Source of the DNA: Amycolatopsis tucumanensis
GTDB lineage: Bacteria; Actinomycetota; Actinomycetes; Mycobacteriales; Pseudonocardiaceae
DNA length: 64,000 nucleotides
Assembly (NCBI RefSeq): GCF_021654135.1
Contig: NZ_JAKGSD010000004.1
Coordinates: 62,001-126,000, forward strand
Direction: 5' to 3'
The notes beneath the pieces are model-generated. The model was not told where the DNA came from. It worked only from the letters and a program-made list of their open reading frames with translations, and did not search any database. The position numbers and the translations under genes were made by a program. Of the stretch, positions 20,735 through 29,530 are shown in pieces (positions within the stretch are counted from its first letter, which is position 1; every line of letters starts with the position of its first letter).

Positions 20735-20755
20735 CTTGAGTGCTGCTCGCTCAAC
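20735..20755. promoter_or_regulatory. HAIR element 2 upstream of dnaK
   Basis: CTTGAGT, seven bases, GCTCAAC. The centre-to-centre distance to the first element is 55 bases, about five helical turns, so HspR dimers would lie on the same face. It overlaps the last codons and stop of the upstream hydrolase gene. Confidence 0.9.
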
Positions 20756-22127
20756 CTTTCTGACAGGGTAACGAGCGGGTCTGCGGTGTTGTTCCCGGCG
20801 TACCCGAAATCAGGTAGGCCGCCTCGTGGGACCGCGCACAGGCGGAGTTGTAGACCCCGGTGTGGCCGTCCTCGGGGTAGGTGAGCAGCACGCTGCGCTC
20901 GATCCGGGCGGCGAGGCTGCGCGCCCAGGTCAGTGGCGTGGCCGGGTCGTGCTCCCCGCCGACCACCAGGATCGGCGGGGCCCCGCGAACGGGCTCGGCG
21001 TGCGGCGGGTTCGCCGCCGGGACGGGCCAGCCGAGGCAGCCCGACGCGAAGTCCCAGAACTCGGAGTAGCGCCAGCTGTGCGGCGCGGCTTCCCGGACCC
21101 GGTCGGCCGTCCGGCGCAGGTCCGCCGGGCCGGTGAAGGGCGACGGGAAGTCCTGGCAGCCGACGGCCCGGTAGGCGGGGTACTCGGCCGAGCCGAAGGG
21201 CATGGCCGAGGTCAGCGCGCTCGCGTCCGCAGGCGCGGCGCGCAGGGCGTCGGCCAGCCGCGGCCACAGCTGCGGGAAGTAGAGGTGCGAGTAGACGCCC
21301 GCTGCCAGCTCCTCGGGCGTGGCGTTGCGGCCGAGCTGCGCGGAGGGCGCGCCGGTGGTCATGAGCGCGTCGTAGCGGGCGAGCACGTCGTCGTCGCCGC
21401 AGTTGCTCGCGCACCACCGGGCGAAGCGCAGCAGGGCGTCCTCGGTGGCCGCGGCCGCGTCGAGGACGTCCTGCCGCATCGGCAGGGCGTGGTCGACCGC
21501 GCCGTCCAGGACCATGGCACGCACGTGGTGCGGGTGGCGGGCGGCGTAGAGCGCGCCGATCTCGGTGCCGTACGAGGCGCCGAGCCAGGAGATCCGCTCC
21601 TCGCCGATGGCGAGCCGGATCCGCTCGACGTCCTCGGCGACGGTGGCCGTGTCGACGTCGCGGGGTCCGCGGCAGCCGAGGCCGACGTTCCGGTTGTGCG
21701 CCGCGAGCCGCGCGTAGCCGGCGTCGTCGGCGGGGAAGCGGCTGACCGCGGGGTCGTGCACCGGGCCGCATGTGATCGCGGGGGTGCTGCCGCCGACGCC
21801 GCGCGGGTCGAAGCCGATGACGTCGAACCGCCGGGTGAGCTCGGCGAACTCCGGCGTGGCGAGGCCGAGCCCGCCGTAGGCGACGACGTCGGCCCCGGAT
21901 CCGCCCGGGCCGCCCGGGTTGACCAGCAGCGAGCCGATGCGGCGGGCCGGGTCGAGCGCGGGCAGGCGGGCCAGCCGCAGCGCCGCGCCGGGCACGTCGA
22001 GTTCGGCGCACTGCAGGCGCTGCGCGGTCTGCGGAGTGGCGCAGTCGCGCCAGGTCAGAGCGGGCGCGGCGGGGGTGGCGACGGGTGTGACGAGCAGGGT
22101 GGCGGCCAGGGCGAGTGCCGGGATCAT
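20751..22127 (-). CDS. Secreted alpha/beta hydrolase (tripeptidyl aminopeptidase-like)
   Basis: A protein of 458 residues with a signal peptide (MIPALALAATLLVTPVATPA). The oxyanion region reads SLLVNPGGPGGSGADVV and the serine nucleophile elbow WLGASYGTEIGALYA. The C-terminal TAP-like domain supplies the acid (VGGEHDPATPLTWA) and the histidine (YPEDGHTGVYN). These secreted enzymes remove tripeptides or act as esterases. Its ATG overlaps the stop of the DUF4097 gene by four bases, so the two form an operon upstream of, and transcribed into, the dnaK promoter region. Confidence 0.9.
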   Translation of the reverse strand: MIPALALAATLLVTPVATPAAPALTWRDCATPQTAQRLQCAELDVPGAALRLARLPALDPARRIGSLLVNPGGPGGSGADVVAYGGLGLATPEFAELTRRFDVIGFDPRGVGGSTPAITCGPVHDPAVSRFPADDAGYARLAAHNRNVGLGCRGPRDVDTATVAEDVERIRLAIGEERISWLGASYGTEIGALYAARHPHHVRAMVLDGAVDHALPMRQDVLDAAAATEDALLRFARWCASNCGDDDVLARYDALMTTGAPSAQLGRNATPEELAAGVYSHLYFPQLWPRLADALRAAPADASALTSAMPFGSAEYPAYRAVGCQDFPSPFTGPADLRRTADRVREAAPHSWRYSEFWDFASGCLGWPVPAANPPHAEPVRGAPPILVVGGEHDPATPLTWARSLAARIERSVLLTYPEDGHTGVYNSACARSHEAAYLISGTPGTTPQTRSLPCQKG

Positions 22128-22801
22128 GCCTGCTTCACGCTCGCGTCGCCGCTGGAGGTGCTGACGTCCAGGACGTACGGGGCCGACGGGTCCTGGACGA
22201 CCTCGATCGACCGGTCGCCGCTCCTGGTCTCGCCGGTGACCCGGTAGCGGTCGGCGGGCACGACGACGCGGACGTCGCCGCTCTGGGCCTCGGCGCGGAC
22301 GTTCTGGGCGGTGGCGAGGTCGACCTCGATGCTGCCCGACTTGGTGCGGGTCGTGACCGGGCCGGTGACGTCTTCGACGCGGATGTCGCCGGAACTGGCG
22401 GCCAGGTCGACCGCGCCGACCCCGTAGACGGTGAGGTTGCCGGAGCGGACCTCGCCGGTCACGGTGGTCCCGCGTGGGACCACCACCTCGTAGTCGACGG
22501 TGCAGTCCCCGCCGCAGCCGTCGAGGACCAGCTGGGCGCCGTCCAGGCGGAAGGCGCGGGCGGGCTGGTCGCCGTCATAGTGGAGGACCTGGTTGACCGA
22601 CGTCGTGGCGGTGTCTTCGACGCGGATCCGCACGTCACCGGAGTTGTTGTCGATGCGGACCGAGGACACCGGCTGGGCGACGGTATCGGTGATCTCGGCG
22701 CGGTCCGAGATGCGCCACCAGTTCCAGTTCCACCCCAGTGCGAGCCCGATCCCGGCGACGATGAGCGCGATCCCGCCTATCGCGAGTGCCGGCTTGCGCA
22801 T
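22124..22801 (-). CDS. DUF4097 protein with N-terminal membrane anchor
   Basis: A protein of 225 residues. An uncleaved or signal-like hydrophobic segment (PALAIGGIALIVAGIGLALG, residues 4-23) precedes DUF4097 solenoid repeats (RIDNNSGDVRIRVE, VDLAASSGDIRVED, RTKSGSIEVDLA). The two cysteines in LDGCGGDCTVDYE probably form a disulfide, consistent with an outside location. ATG 22801 is chosen for GGGGAGG at 22808-22814. It is the second DUF4097 protein in the window; the one at 4497 has no anchor. Confidence 0.82.
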   Translation of the reverse strand: MRKPALAIGGIALIVAGIGLALGWNWNWWRISDRAEITDTVAQPVSSVRIDNNSGDVRIRVEDTATTSVNQVLHYDGDQPARAFRLDGAQLVLDGCGGDCTVDYEVVVPRGTTVTGEVRSGNLTVYGVGAVDLAASSGDIRVEDVTGPVTTRTKSGSIEVDLATAQNVRAEAQSGDVRVVVPADRYRVTGETRSGDRSIEVVQDPSAPYVLDVSTSSGDASVKQA

Positions 22802-22949
22802 TGCGTCCTCCCCAGTGAACTTTGCTGTGCCGGTCACGCTATGGCCTGCGCGGGGCGCGCCGGTATCAGGGAAGCCCCCGGTTCGTCCCGGGGGTCACCC
22901 CGAACGGCACTAGGGTGATCACCGGCCACTCTGTGACGAGGAGGAATCG

Positions 22950-23492
22950 ATGCCACAACCACCGAATCCGTACGAGTTCCTGCCGTCGGTGCCCGCCTTC
23001 ACGGTGCGCAGCGATGACGTGGCGGACGGGGAGACGCTCGCGGCGCCGCACCTCAGCGGCATCTTCGGCGTCCCGGGCGGCGAGGACCGGTCGCCGCACC
23101 TGGCGTGGGAGGGCTTCCCGGCCGAGACCAAGAGCTTCGCCGTGACCTGCTACGACCCGGACGCCCCGACGGCCAGCGGGTTCTGGCACTGGGCGGTGTA
23201 CAACATCCCGGCCTCGGTGACTTCGCTCCCGTCGGGCGCCGGGGACGCGTCGGGGTCCGGCCTGCCGTCCGGCGCCGTGACGGTGACCAACGACGGTGGC
23301 GTGCGGCAGTTCCTCGGCGCCGCGCCGCCGCCGGGGCACGGGCCGCACCGCTACTTCTTCGTCGTGCACGCGCTGAACGTGGAGTCCCTGGACCTCCCCG
23401 AGACGGCGACGCCCGCGTTCCTTGGCTTCAACATGTTCGGGGCGACGCTGGCGCGCGCGATGGTCGTGCCGGTGTACGAGAACAAGGGCTGA
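22950..23492 (+). CDS. YbhB/YbcL-family PEBP-like protein
   Basis: A protein of 180 residues with phosphatidylethanolamine-binding-protein signatures: CYDPDAPTASGFWHWAVYNI, the central GVRQFLGAAPPPGHGPHRYF and HALNVESLDLPE. The bacterial YbhB group has no firm function; proposed roles include kinase inhibition and small-molecule binding. GAGGAGG-like ribosome site at 22939-22945 supports ATG 22950. No signal peptide. Confidence 0.9.
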   Translation: MPQPPNPYEFLPSVPAFTVRSDDVADGETLAAPHLSGIFGVPGGEDRSPHLAWEGFPAETKSFAVTCYDPDAPTASGFWHWAVYNIPASVTSLPSGAGDASGSGLPSGAVTVTNDGGVRQFLGAAPPPGHGPHRYFFVVHALNVESLDLPETATPAFLGFNMFGATLARAMVVPVYENKG

Positions 23493-23561
23493 GTCCCTTC
23501 ACCCCCGGATGAGGTTCCGCGTGGCGGCGGCCGCCATGGTCGCCGGACCACGGGAGGCGGG

Positions 23562-23992
23562 ATGTCCACGACCAGCGCGGTGAAGACCGGCGGGGTGCTC
23601 GGCACCGCCTGCGCTCGTCGGGGCCGCGAGATCGTGAGGTCCGGCGCGCTCGGCGACGTCTTCGGGCCGCCGGATGTTCGTGCTGGGTCTCGGGCTGTTC
23701 GTGGTGTCGTGCGCCCTGATGGCGCTCGCGCGCGGCGGGTGGATGGTCGTCGTCGGCCGGGTCGGGCAGGGTGCCGCAGGCGCGGCCTGGTGGTCGGTGC
23801 CCACCGTGGTCTGCCTTGCCGTCACGGCGCTCGCCTTCCCGGTGGTGGAGCGCCGGATGGTCGCGCCGCTGGTCGACCTGCGGCTGCTGCGGAACCCGGT
23901 GCTGGTCGGCGCGACGCACCCAGCGGGCGGTCGCGGCCGAACGCGGGACCGCGACCGCGGCGGTCGCCCACACGGTGCCGGTCCCGCACTGA
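23562..23992 (+). pseudogene. Decayed DHA2-type MFS transporter remnant
   Basis: Two non-adjacent parts of a DHA2 transporter can be read. GLFVVSCALMALARGGWMVV and VGRVGQGAAGA match helix 3 and motif C. LAVTALAFPVVERRMVAPLV and DLRLLRNPVLVGA match the loop before helix 8 of the family. The intervening 200 or so residues, the N-terminal helices and the C-terminal half are missing, and the first piece is in a different frame from the ATG at 23562. It abuts the stop of the TetR gene, which may once have regulated it. Confidence 0.7.
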
Positions 23993-24553
23993 TCACCGGG
24001 GTTTCAGCAGGTACTCCACGGTCGGCCGGAGCTCCTCGGCGGTCGGCGGCTCGTCGTCGATCAGGCCCTGGATCAGCAGCCCGTCGATCCCGGCCAGGAA
24101 CACCCGCAGCGCCACCAGGTCGTCGGGCCGCACCATCGTGGTCAGCACGTCCAGCCACCGCCGCGCAGCCGGCCGCAGCTCCGGCCGGCGCGCGGCCAGC
24201 AGGTACAGCTCGTACTCCGCCATCGTCCGGCCCCGCCGCGGGCCCAGCGCCTCCGCGAGCAGCGTCGCCACCTCGGACGCGCCCCGGCTGCCCCGCGACC
24301 TGGCCCGGTCGATCGTCCAGTACACCTCGGTCGCCATGTCGCGCGCGCACGCGATCAGGGTCGCGATCAGCAGGTCGTCGAGCGTCTCGAAGTGGTAGGT
24401 CGTGGACGTCGTCGGCACCCCGGCCTCGGCCGCGACCGTCCGGTGCGTCACCCCGGCCACGCCGTCCCGCTCGATCACCCGCAGCGTCGCGTCGATGATC
24501 TCCTGCCGCCGCTTCTCGCCGCGGGCCCGCCGCCCGTCGCGCTGGGGCTTCAC
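23993..24553 (-). CDS. TetR-family transcriptional regulator
   Basis: A protein of 186 residues. The N-terminal helix-turn-helix reads RRQEIIDATLRVIERDGVAG, THRTVAAEAGVPTTSTTYHF. GTG 24553 overlaps the stop of the SMR gene by four bases, so the pair is one transcript and the regulator probably controls the efflux protein through a promoter before 24873. No clear palindrome is visible there. Confidence 0.9.
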   Translation of the reverse strand: MKPQRDGRRARGEKRRQEIIDATLRVIERDGVAGVTHRTVAAEAGVPTTSTTYHFETLDDLLIATLIACARDMATEVYWTIDRARSRGSRGASEVATLLAEALGPRRGRTMAEYELYLLAARRPELRPAARRWLDVLTTMVRPDDLVALRVFLAGIDGLLIQGLIDDEPPTAEELRPTVEYLLKPR

Positions 24554-24873
24554 GCCGAACCCACCTCGATCAGCACCACACCGCCGATGACCAGCGCCAG
24601 CCCGGCGACGATCGTCGGGTTCACCGGCTCGCCCAGGAACAGCACGCCGATGATCGCGACCGCCGCGACGCCCACCGCGGCCCAGATCGCGTACGCCACC
24701 CCGACCGGCATCCCGCGCTTCAGCACGCTCGCCAGCGCCGCGAACGCGACGAGGTACCCGGCCACGACGATCACCGACGGCCACAGTTTCGTGAAGCCCT
24801 CGGACAACTTCATCGAAACAGTGGCGGTGACCTCGGCCGCGATGGCCAGAGCGAGCAGCAGATAGGCGACCAT
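24550..24873 (-). CDS. Small multidrug resistance (SMR/EmrE-type) efflux protein
   Basis: A protein of 107 residues with four helices. It has the essential membrane glutamate at E14 (LALAIAAEVTATVSMKLSEG) and the family motif AYAIWAAVGVAAVAIIGVLF. Such proteins exchange protons for lipophilic quaternary cations or guanidinium as antiparallel dimers. It is coupled to a TetR regulator. Whether it is of the Qac or Gdx subtype cannot be decided with certainty. Confidence 0.93.
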   Translation of the reverse strand: MVAYLLLALAIAAEVTATVSMKLSEGFTKLWPSVIVVAGYLVAFAALASVLKRGMPVGVAYAIWAAVGVAAVAIIGVLFLGEPVNPTIVAGLALVIGGVVLIEVGSA

Positions 24874-24954
24874 CCCGCCAAACTACCGGTACGATCGTCC
24901 CGATATCCAGCGAGTCCTACGCCACACTCGTGGGACTCAACTCGCGCCGATCGG

Positions 24955-24968
24955 TTACTCATGAGTAA
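24955..24968. promoter_or_regulatory. Perfect 14-base palindrome upstream of etfD-like gene
   Basis: TTACTCATGAGTAA is a perfect palindrome 53 bases before the start at 25021, in the region expected for the promoter. TTACT-N4-AGTAA has the shape of operators used by several TetR-family regulators of fatty-acid breakdown, which would suit the downstream gene. The regulator is not in this window. Confidence 0.6.
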
Positions 24969-25020
24969 ATCCGGTTAGGCTCCCGCCAACCCACCACATC
25001 ACGGACGAAAGGCCCCGATC

Positions 25021-27306
25021 ATGGGTGCACTGCAGATCACGCTCGGCGTGGTCGGCGTCGCCGTAAGCATCGTCGCTTGGATCATGTTCGGCACCGGCGT
25101 GTACCGGATGGTCCGGATCATCCGGCTCGGTCAACCGGACGCGACGCGCAACGGCCCGTTCGGGCCGCGCATCATGACGCTGATCAAGGAGTTCGCCGCC
25201 CACACGCGGATGAACAAGTTCCGCCACGTCGGCCCGTGGCACTGGCTGGTCATGTGGGGCTTCCTGATCGGCTCGCTGTCCTGGTTCGAGGCCTACGGCG
25301 AGACGTTCGACCCGCACTTCCACTGGCCGATCATCGGCAACTGGAGCATCTGGCTGCTGCTCACCGAACTGCTCGGCCTCGGCACCGTCGTCGGCGGTCT
25401 CGCGCTGGTGATCATCCGCCAGCTGAACCACCCGCGCCGCGCCGACCGGCAGTCGCGCTTCGCCGGGTCGAACTTCAAGCAGGCCTACTTCGTCGAGACC
25501 GTGGTGATCGTCGAGGGCCTCGGCATCCTCGGCGTGAAGGCGTTCAAGATCTCCAGCGGCATCGAGGACCCGGCGCTGTGGACGAGCTTCGTCACGAAGC
25601 CGCTCGCCGAGATCCTGCCCGCCAGCACGGTCGCCGTCACGATCACCGCGCTGGTCAAGCTGCTGTCCGGCATGATCTGGCTCTACATCGTCGGCCAGAC
25701 GCTCACCATGGGCGTTGCCTGGCACCGCTTCAGCGCCTTCTTCAACATCTACTTCAAGCGCGAGGCCGACGGCGGCACCGCGCTGGGCGCCCTGAAGCCG
25801 ATGATGAGCGGCGGCAAGCCGCTCGACTTCGAAGAGGCCGACCCGGAGAAGGACGTCTTCGGCGCCGGCCAGATCGAGGACTTCAGCTGGAAGGGCTGGC
25901 TCGACTTCACCACCTGCACCGAGTGCGGCCGCTGCCAGTCGCAGTGCCCGGCGTGGAACACCGGCAAGCCGCTGTCGCCGAAGCTGGTCATCACCCAGCT
26001 CCGCGACCACGCCTACGCGAAGGCGCCGTACCTGCTCGCCGGCGGCAAGAAGGACGTCACGGGTGAAGAGGTCGGCCTGACCGGCGAGAACCCGTACGCC
26101 GGCATCGACGTGCTGGCGCTGGCCGAGGCCGAGCGCCCGCTGGTCGGCGACGACGGCGGTGTGATCGACCCCGAGGTGCTGTGGTCGTGCACCACCTGCG
26201 GCGCGTGCGTGGAGCAGTGCCCGGTGGACATCGAGCACGTCGACCACATCGTCGACATGCGCCGCTACCAGGTGATGATCGAGTCGAACTTCCCGACCGA
26301 GCTGAACGGGATGTTCAAGAACCTGGAGAACAAGGGCAACCCGTGGGGCCAGAACGCCAAGGACCGGATGGCCTGGGCCGAGGACCTGGACTTCGAGGTG
26401 CCGGTGTTCGACGGCGAGCTGGGCGACACCGAGTACCTGTTCTGGGTCGGCTGCGCCGGCGCGTTTGAGGACCGGGCGAAGAAGACCACCCGCGCGGTGG
26501 CCGAGCTGCTGCACATCGCGGGGGTCAAGTACACCGTGCTCGGCCCGGAGGAGTCGTGCACCGGTGACCCGGCCCGCCGCGCAGGCAACGAGTTCCTGTT
26601 CCAGATGCTCGCGCAGCAGAACGTCGAGGTGCTGAACTCGGTGTTCGAGGGCCGGGAGGCGGGCAGCCGCAAAATCGTCGCGACCTGCGCGCACTGCTTC
26701 AACACCCTCGCCAACGAGTACCCGGACCTCGGCGGGAAGTTCGAGGTCGTGCACCACACGCAGCTGCTCAACCGCCTGGTGCGGGAGAAGCGGCTGGTGC
26801 CGGTCGCGCCGATCGCCGACGACGTCACCTACCACGACCCGTGCTACCTGGGCCGCCACAACAAGGTCTACGAGGCGCCGCGTGAGCTGGTTGGCGCGTC
26901 GGGGGCGCAGTTCCGCGAGATGCCGCGGCACGGCGACCGGTCGATGTGCTGCGGCGCCGGTGGCGCCCGCATGTGGATGGAAGAGAAGATCGGCAAGCGG
27001 ATCAACATCGAGCGCGTCGACGAGGCGCTCGGCACCGCGCCGTCGAAGATCGCGACCGGCTGCCCGTTCTGCCGCGTCATGCTCACCGACGGTGTGACCG
27101 CGCGGCAGAACGACGGCAAGGCGAGCGAGAAGGTCGAGGTCGTCGACGTCTCGCAGCTGCTGCTGTCGGCGGTGAAGCGCCGCCCGCAGCCCGCGCCTGC
27201 GCCCGGTGCGGACTCGCTGCCGGCCGTCGAGTCGGACCCGCTGGAGGCCGACGCCCCGACGGACAAGGTGTCGACCGGCACGCCGCTGCCGACCGAGGAC
27301 AAGTAA
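25021..27306 (+). CDS. etfD: EtfD-like membrane iron-sulfur electron-transfer protein
   Basis: A protein of 761 residues. Residues 1-260 hold five to six membrane helices (NarI/HdrE-like); then come two 4Fe-4S motifs, C299-C302-C305-C309 (CTECGRCQSQCP) and C390-C393-C396-C400 (CTTCGACVEQCPVDIEH). Two CCG domains of the HdrB/GlpC type follow (CTGDPARRAGN, CAHCFNT; CYLGRHN, CCGAGG, CPFC). It resembles mycobacterial Rv0338c, shown to carry electrons from EtfBA during fatty-acid beta-oxidation to the quinone pool. The C-terminus is a Pro/Ala-rich acidic tail. It stands alone with its own terminator. Confidence 0.87.
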   Translation: MGALQITLGVVGVAVSIVAWIMFGTGVYRMVRIIRLGQPDATRNGPFGPRIMTLIKEFAAHTRMNKFRHVGPWHWLVMWGFLIGSLSWFEAYGETFDPHFHWPIIGNWSIWLLLTELLGLGTVVGGLALVIIRQLNHPRRADRQSRFAGSNFKQAYFVETVVIVEGLGILGVKAFKISSGIEDPALWTSFVTKPLAEILPASTVAVTITALVKLLSGMIWLYIVGQTLTMGVAWHRFSAFFNIYFKREADGGTALGALKPMMSGGKPLDFEEADPEKDVFGAGQIEDFSWKGWLDFTTCTECGRCQSQCPAWNTGKPLSPKLVITQLRDHAYAKAPYLLAGGKKDVTGEEVGLTGENPYAGIDVLALAEAERPLVGDDGGVIDPEVLWSCTTCGACVEQCPVDIEHVDHIVDMRRYQVMIESNFPTELNGMFKNLENKGNPWGQNAKDRMAWAEDLDFEVPVFDGELGDTEYLFWVGCAGAFEDRAKKTTRAVAELLHIAGVKYTVLGPEESCTGDPARRAGNEFLFQMLAQQNVEVLNSVFEGREAGSRKIVATCAHCFNTLANEYPDLGGKFEVVHHTQLLNRLVREKRLVPVAPIADDVTYHDPCYLGRHNKVYEAPRELVGASGAQFREMPRHGDRSMCCGAGGARMWMEEKIGKRINIERVDEALGTAPSKIATGCPFCRVMLTDGVTARQNDGKASEKVEVVDVSQLLLSAVKRRPQPAPAPGADSLPAVESDPLEADAPTDKVSTGTPLPTEDK

Positions 27307-27320
27307 CTTCCGGTGCACAC

Positions 27321-27352
27321 GAAGGCCACCCCGCCGCGGCGGGGTGGCCTTC
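27321..27352. terminator. Terminator of etfD-like gene
   Basis: GAAGGCCACCCCGCC (27321-27335) and GGCGGGGTGGCCTTC (27338-27352) form a perfect 15-pair stem with a two-base loop (effectively a four-base loop when folded), 15 bases after the stop. Confidence 0.9.
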
Positions 27353-27768
27353 GTCGTTACCGCCCGCGGGACGGTTCGACGGGAGTGCCTCGCGTGCAGC
27401 GCGACCCGCCGGGGCGGACGTGCGGCTGGGCGGGCGCCTTCACCGTCACCACCCGCAGGGCCGCCACCGGCGGCGGAATTGCCGCCCACCGCGCTGCGGA
27501 GTGAGTGCGTCGCTGGCCGCGCGGCTCGGTGGGGCGGCCGGTCGGGTGCGCTGTCGCCCGCGGGGCAGGTGCGCGCGCGTGGGCGGGTGCGTCGCTGACT
27601 CCGAGTTCCACCCTCGCGCACGCGGGTTCCACCCCGCGCCAGCGCGTTCCGCACGGCGGGCGCCTTCACCGTCACCACCCGTTGGGGTCTCGACACCCGG
27701 GTTATCCTGTTCGTCACGCTGCCGACGCTGCCCGCGGAGGATGCTGACGCGCGCGAACGGGGCTGAGC
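27353..27768. repeat. Gene-free mosaic of short repeats
   Basis: No reading frame here has convincing codon structure. A 25-base segment at 27431-27455 recurs exactly at 27657-27681 (core GCCTTCACCGTCACCACCCG). Shorter words repeat nearby: GTGCGTCGCTG at about 27507 and 27587, and TTCCACCC at about 27606 and 27627. It looks like eroded duplicated intergenic sequence, possibly carrying the promoter of the DUF742 gene at its right end. Confidence 0.55.
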
Positions 27769-28482
27769 ATGGGAGTACCCGACGGGACCGGACCGGCCGG
27801 TGAGCCGGTGGTCGCGCGCGCCGGTGCCCGGTTCCCGTCCGTGAAGCAGTTGCGGAAGCTGACCGGCGAACACGCCGACCCCCCTGGCCCGGAACCACAA
27901 GCTCCGGGCCCTGTCCCCGCCGAGACCACGACGACCAAACGGGCCGCAGGCGCGCGGTTCCCGACCGAGAAGCAGCTCGCTCGGTTCGGTGAACCCGAGC
28001 CGCGGCCCGCGCCCGAACCGGAGCCCGAACCGTTGCCGGACCCCGAACCGCGCGAGGAGTTCAAACCCTCGCCGCGGCCCCGCCCCGAGCCCGCGCCCGC
28101 CGCCGAGCCGGAGCCCCCCGAGCTGCTCGACCCCGACGACGAGAACCGGCTGCGCGTGCGGCCGTACGTGCTGACCAAGGGGCGCACGCACTCCGTCTAC
28201 GAGCTGGCGATCGAGACGCTGGTCTCGGTCCGCGCCGACGCGAAGTGGACCGGTCCCGCGCTGAGCGCGGAGTACCAGCCGGTCCGCGCGGTGGTCGACA
28301 CCCCGCGCTCGCTGGCGGAGGTCGCGGCGCTGCTGTCGATCCCGCTCGGCGTGGCCAGGGTGCTGTTGTCCGACATGGCCGAACTGGGGTTGCTGCACAT
28401 CCACGGCATCGAGCGGACCGCCGAGGGGCGGCCGCCGCTCGAGCTGATGAAGCGCGTGCTGGACGGCCTGCAGCGGCTGTGA
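27769..28482 (+). CDS. DUF742-domain protein with proline-rich N-terminus
   Basis: A protein of 237 residues. Residues 1-125 are low-complexity, rich in Pro and Glu, and contain a duplicated basic motif (ARFPSVKQLRKL and ARFPTEKQLARF). Residues 128-237 are a DUF742 winged-helix-like domain beginning NRLRVRPYVLTKGRTHSVYE. DUF742 proteins are the third component of actinobacterial conservons (CvnA kinase, CvnB roadblock, CvnC DUF742, CvnD GTPase). None of the partners is nearby, so this is an orphan form. Confidence 0.8.
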   Translation: MGVPDGTGPAGEPVVARAGARFPSVKQLRKLTGEHADPPGPEPQAPGPVPAETTTTKRAAGARFPTEKQLARFGEPEPRPAPEPEPEPLPDPEPREEFKPSPRPRPEPAPAAEPEPPELLDPDDENRLRVRPYVLTKGRTHSVYELAIETLVSVRADAKWTGPALSAEYQPVRAVVDTPRSLAEVAALLSIPLGVARVLLSDMAELGLLHIHGIERTAEGRPPLELMKRVLDGLQRL

Positions 28483-28502
28483 TCCGCTCGTAGGATCGGC
28501 CG

Positions 28503-29507
28503 GTGAGCGAGGAACCGGAGCGCCGGGACGCGGGCGGCGAAAGCACCCTCACCGTGTTGCTGGCGGGTGGGGTGAACCTGGCCATCGCCGTGATGAAGGC
28601 CGTGGCCGGCGTGATCACCGGTTCGGGGGCGATGCTCTCCGAGGCGGCGCACTCGGTGGCCGACACGTTCACCGAGATCCTCCTCCTCACGGCGCTGCGC
28701 CGGTCCGGCCGCCCGGCGGATGTCGTGCACCCGTTCGGGTACGGCAAGGAGCGGTACTTCTGGTCGCTGCTCGCGGCGGTGTCCATCTTCGCCTCCGGTG
28801 CGACTTTCGCGCTGTACGAAGGTTTCTCGACGGTGTTCGGGGAGCCGGTGGAGCAGACCAGTCCGATCGTCGGGTACGTCGTGCTGGCGCTGGCGTTCGT
28901 CCTGGAGTCGGTGTCGTGGACGCAGGCGTTCCGCCAGGTGCGGCGGGGCGCGGCGGAGCAGAACCGGACGATCTGGAAGTTCCTGCGCTACATCGACGAC
29001 CCGGCGCCGAAGACGGTGTTCCTGGAGGATTCGGCCGCGTTGATCGGCCTGGTGCTGGCCTTCGCCGGGTTGTTCCTGCACCACGTCACCGGTTCCGCCG
29101 TGTACGACGGGGTCGCGTCGATCCTGATCGGCGTGCTGCTGGCCGTCGTGGCGTACGTGCTCGGCCGGACGAACCTGCGGCTGCTGATCGGGCGGCAGGC
29201 GGATCTGCCCGTCCTGCGGGGGATCCGCGAGCACCTGGCCGGGGCGCCCGAGATCGAGTCGGTGGTCGACCTGCAGACGATGCTGCTGGGGACGGACCAG
29301 ATCCTGGTGTGCGCGCGCGTGGACTTCGACGACGCGCTCGGGGCGGCGGACGTGGAGCGCGCGTGCGTCCGCCTCACCGCCGAGCTGCACGACGAGTTCT
29401 CCGACGTCACCGAGGTCTTCATCGAGCCCGTGCCGCGCAGCGATCCCGAGCTGCGCGCCGCGGTACTTGCGCGGTACGGCGAGATCGCGAAACGCTACGG
29501 GCGGTAG
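28503..29507 (+). CDS. Cation diffusion facilitator family metal efflux protein
   Basis: A protein of 334 residues with six helices and a C-terminal cytoplasmic domain. Metal-site residues of CDF proteins can be seen in SEAAHSVADTFTEILL (helix 2), the following HPFGYGKERYFW loop, and helix 5 near the HHVTGSAVYDGVASILIG stretch. These export Zn2+, Fe2+ or Mn2+ by proton exchange. Metal specificity is not assigned. Starts at GTG 28503, 20 bases after the DUF742 gene. Confidence 0.92.
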   Translation: MSEEPERRDAGGESTLTVLLAGGVNLAIAVMKAVAGVITGSGAMLSEAAHSVADTFTEILLLTALRRSGRPADVVHPFGYGKERYFWSLLAAVSIFASGATFALYEGFSTVFGEPVEQTSPIVGYVVLALAFVLESVSWTQAFRQVRRGAAEQNRTIWKFLRYIDDPAPKTVFLEDSAALIGLVLAFAGLFLHHVTGSAVYDGVASILIGVLLAVVAYVLGRTNLRLLIGRQADLPVLRGIREHLAGAPEIESVVDLQTMLLGTDQILVCARVDFDDALGAADVERACVRLTAELHDEFSDVTEVFIEPVPRSDPELRAAVLARYGEIAKRYGR

Positions 29508-29530
29508 GTGACCTGGCTGGGGAGGGCGGA

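Noticed and set aside
24955..28404. 1149-codon open frame on the minus strand
   Set aside because: Antisense shadow of the EtfD-like, DUF742 and following genes; composition dominated by Arg, Gly, Asp and Val repeats.
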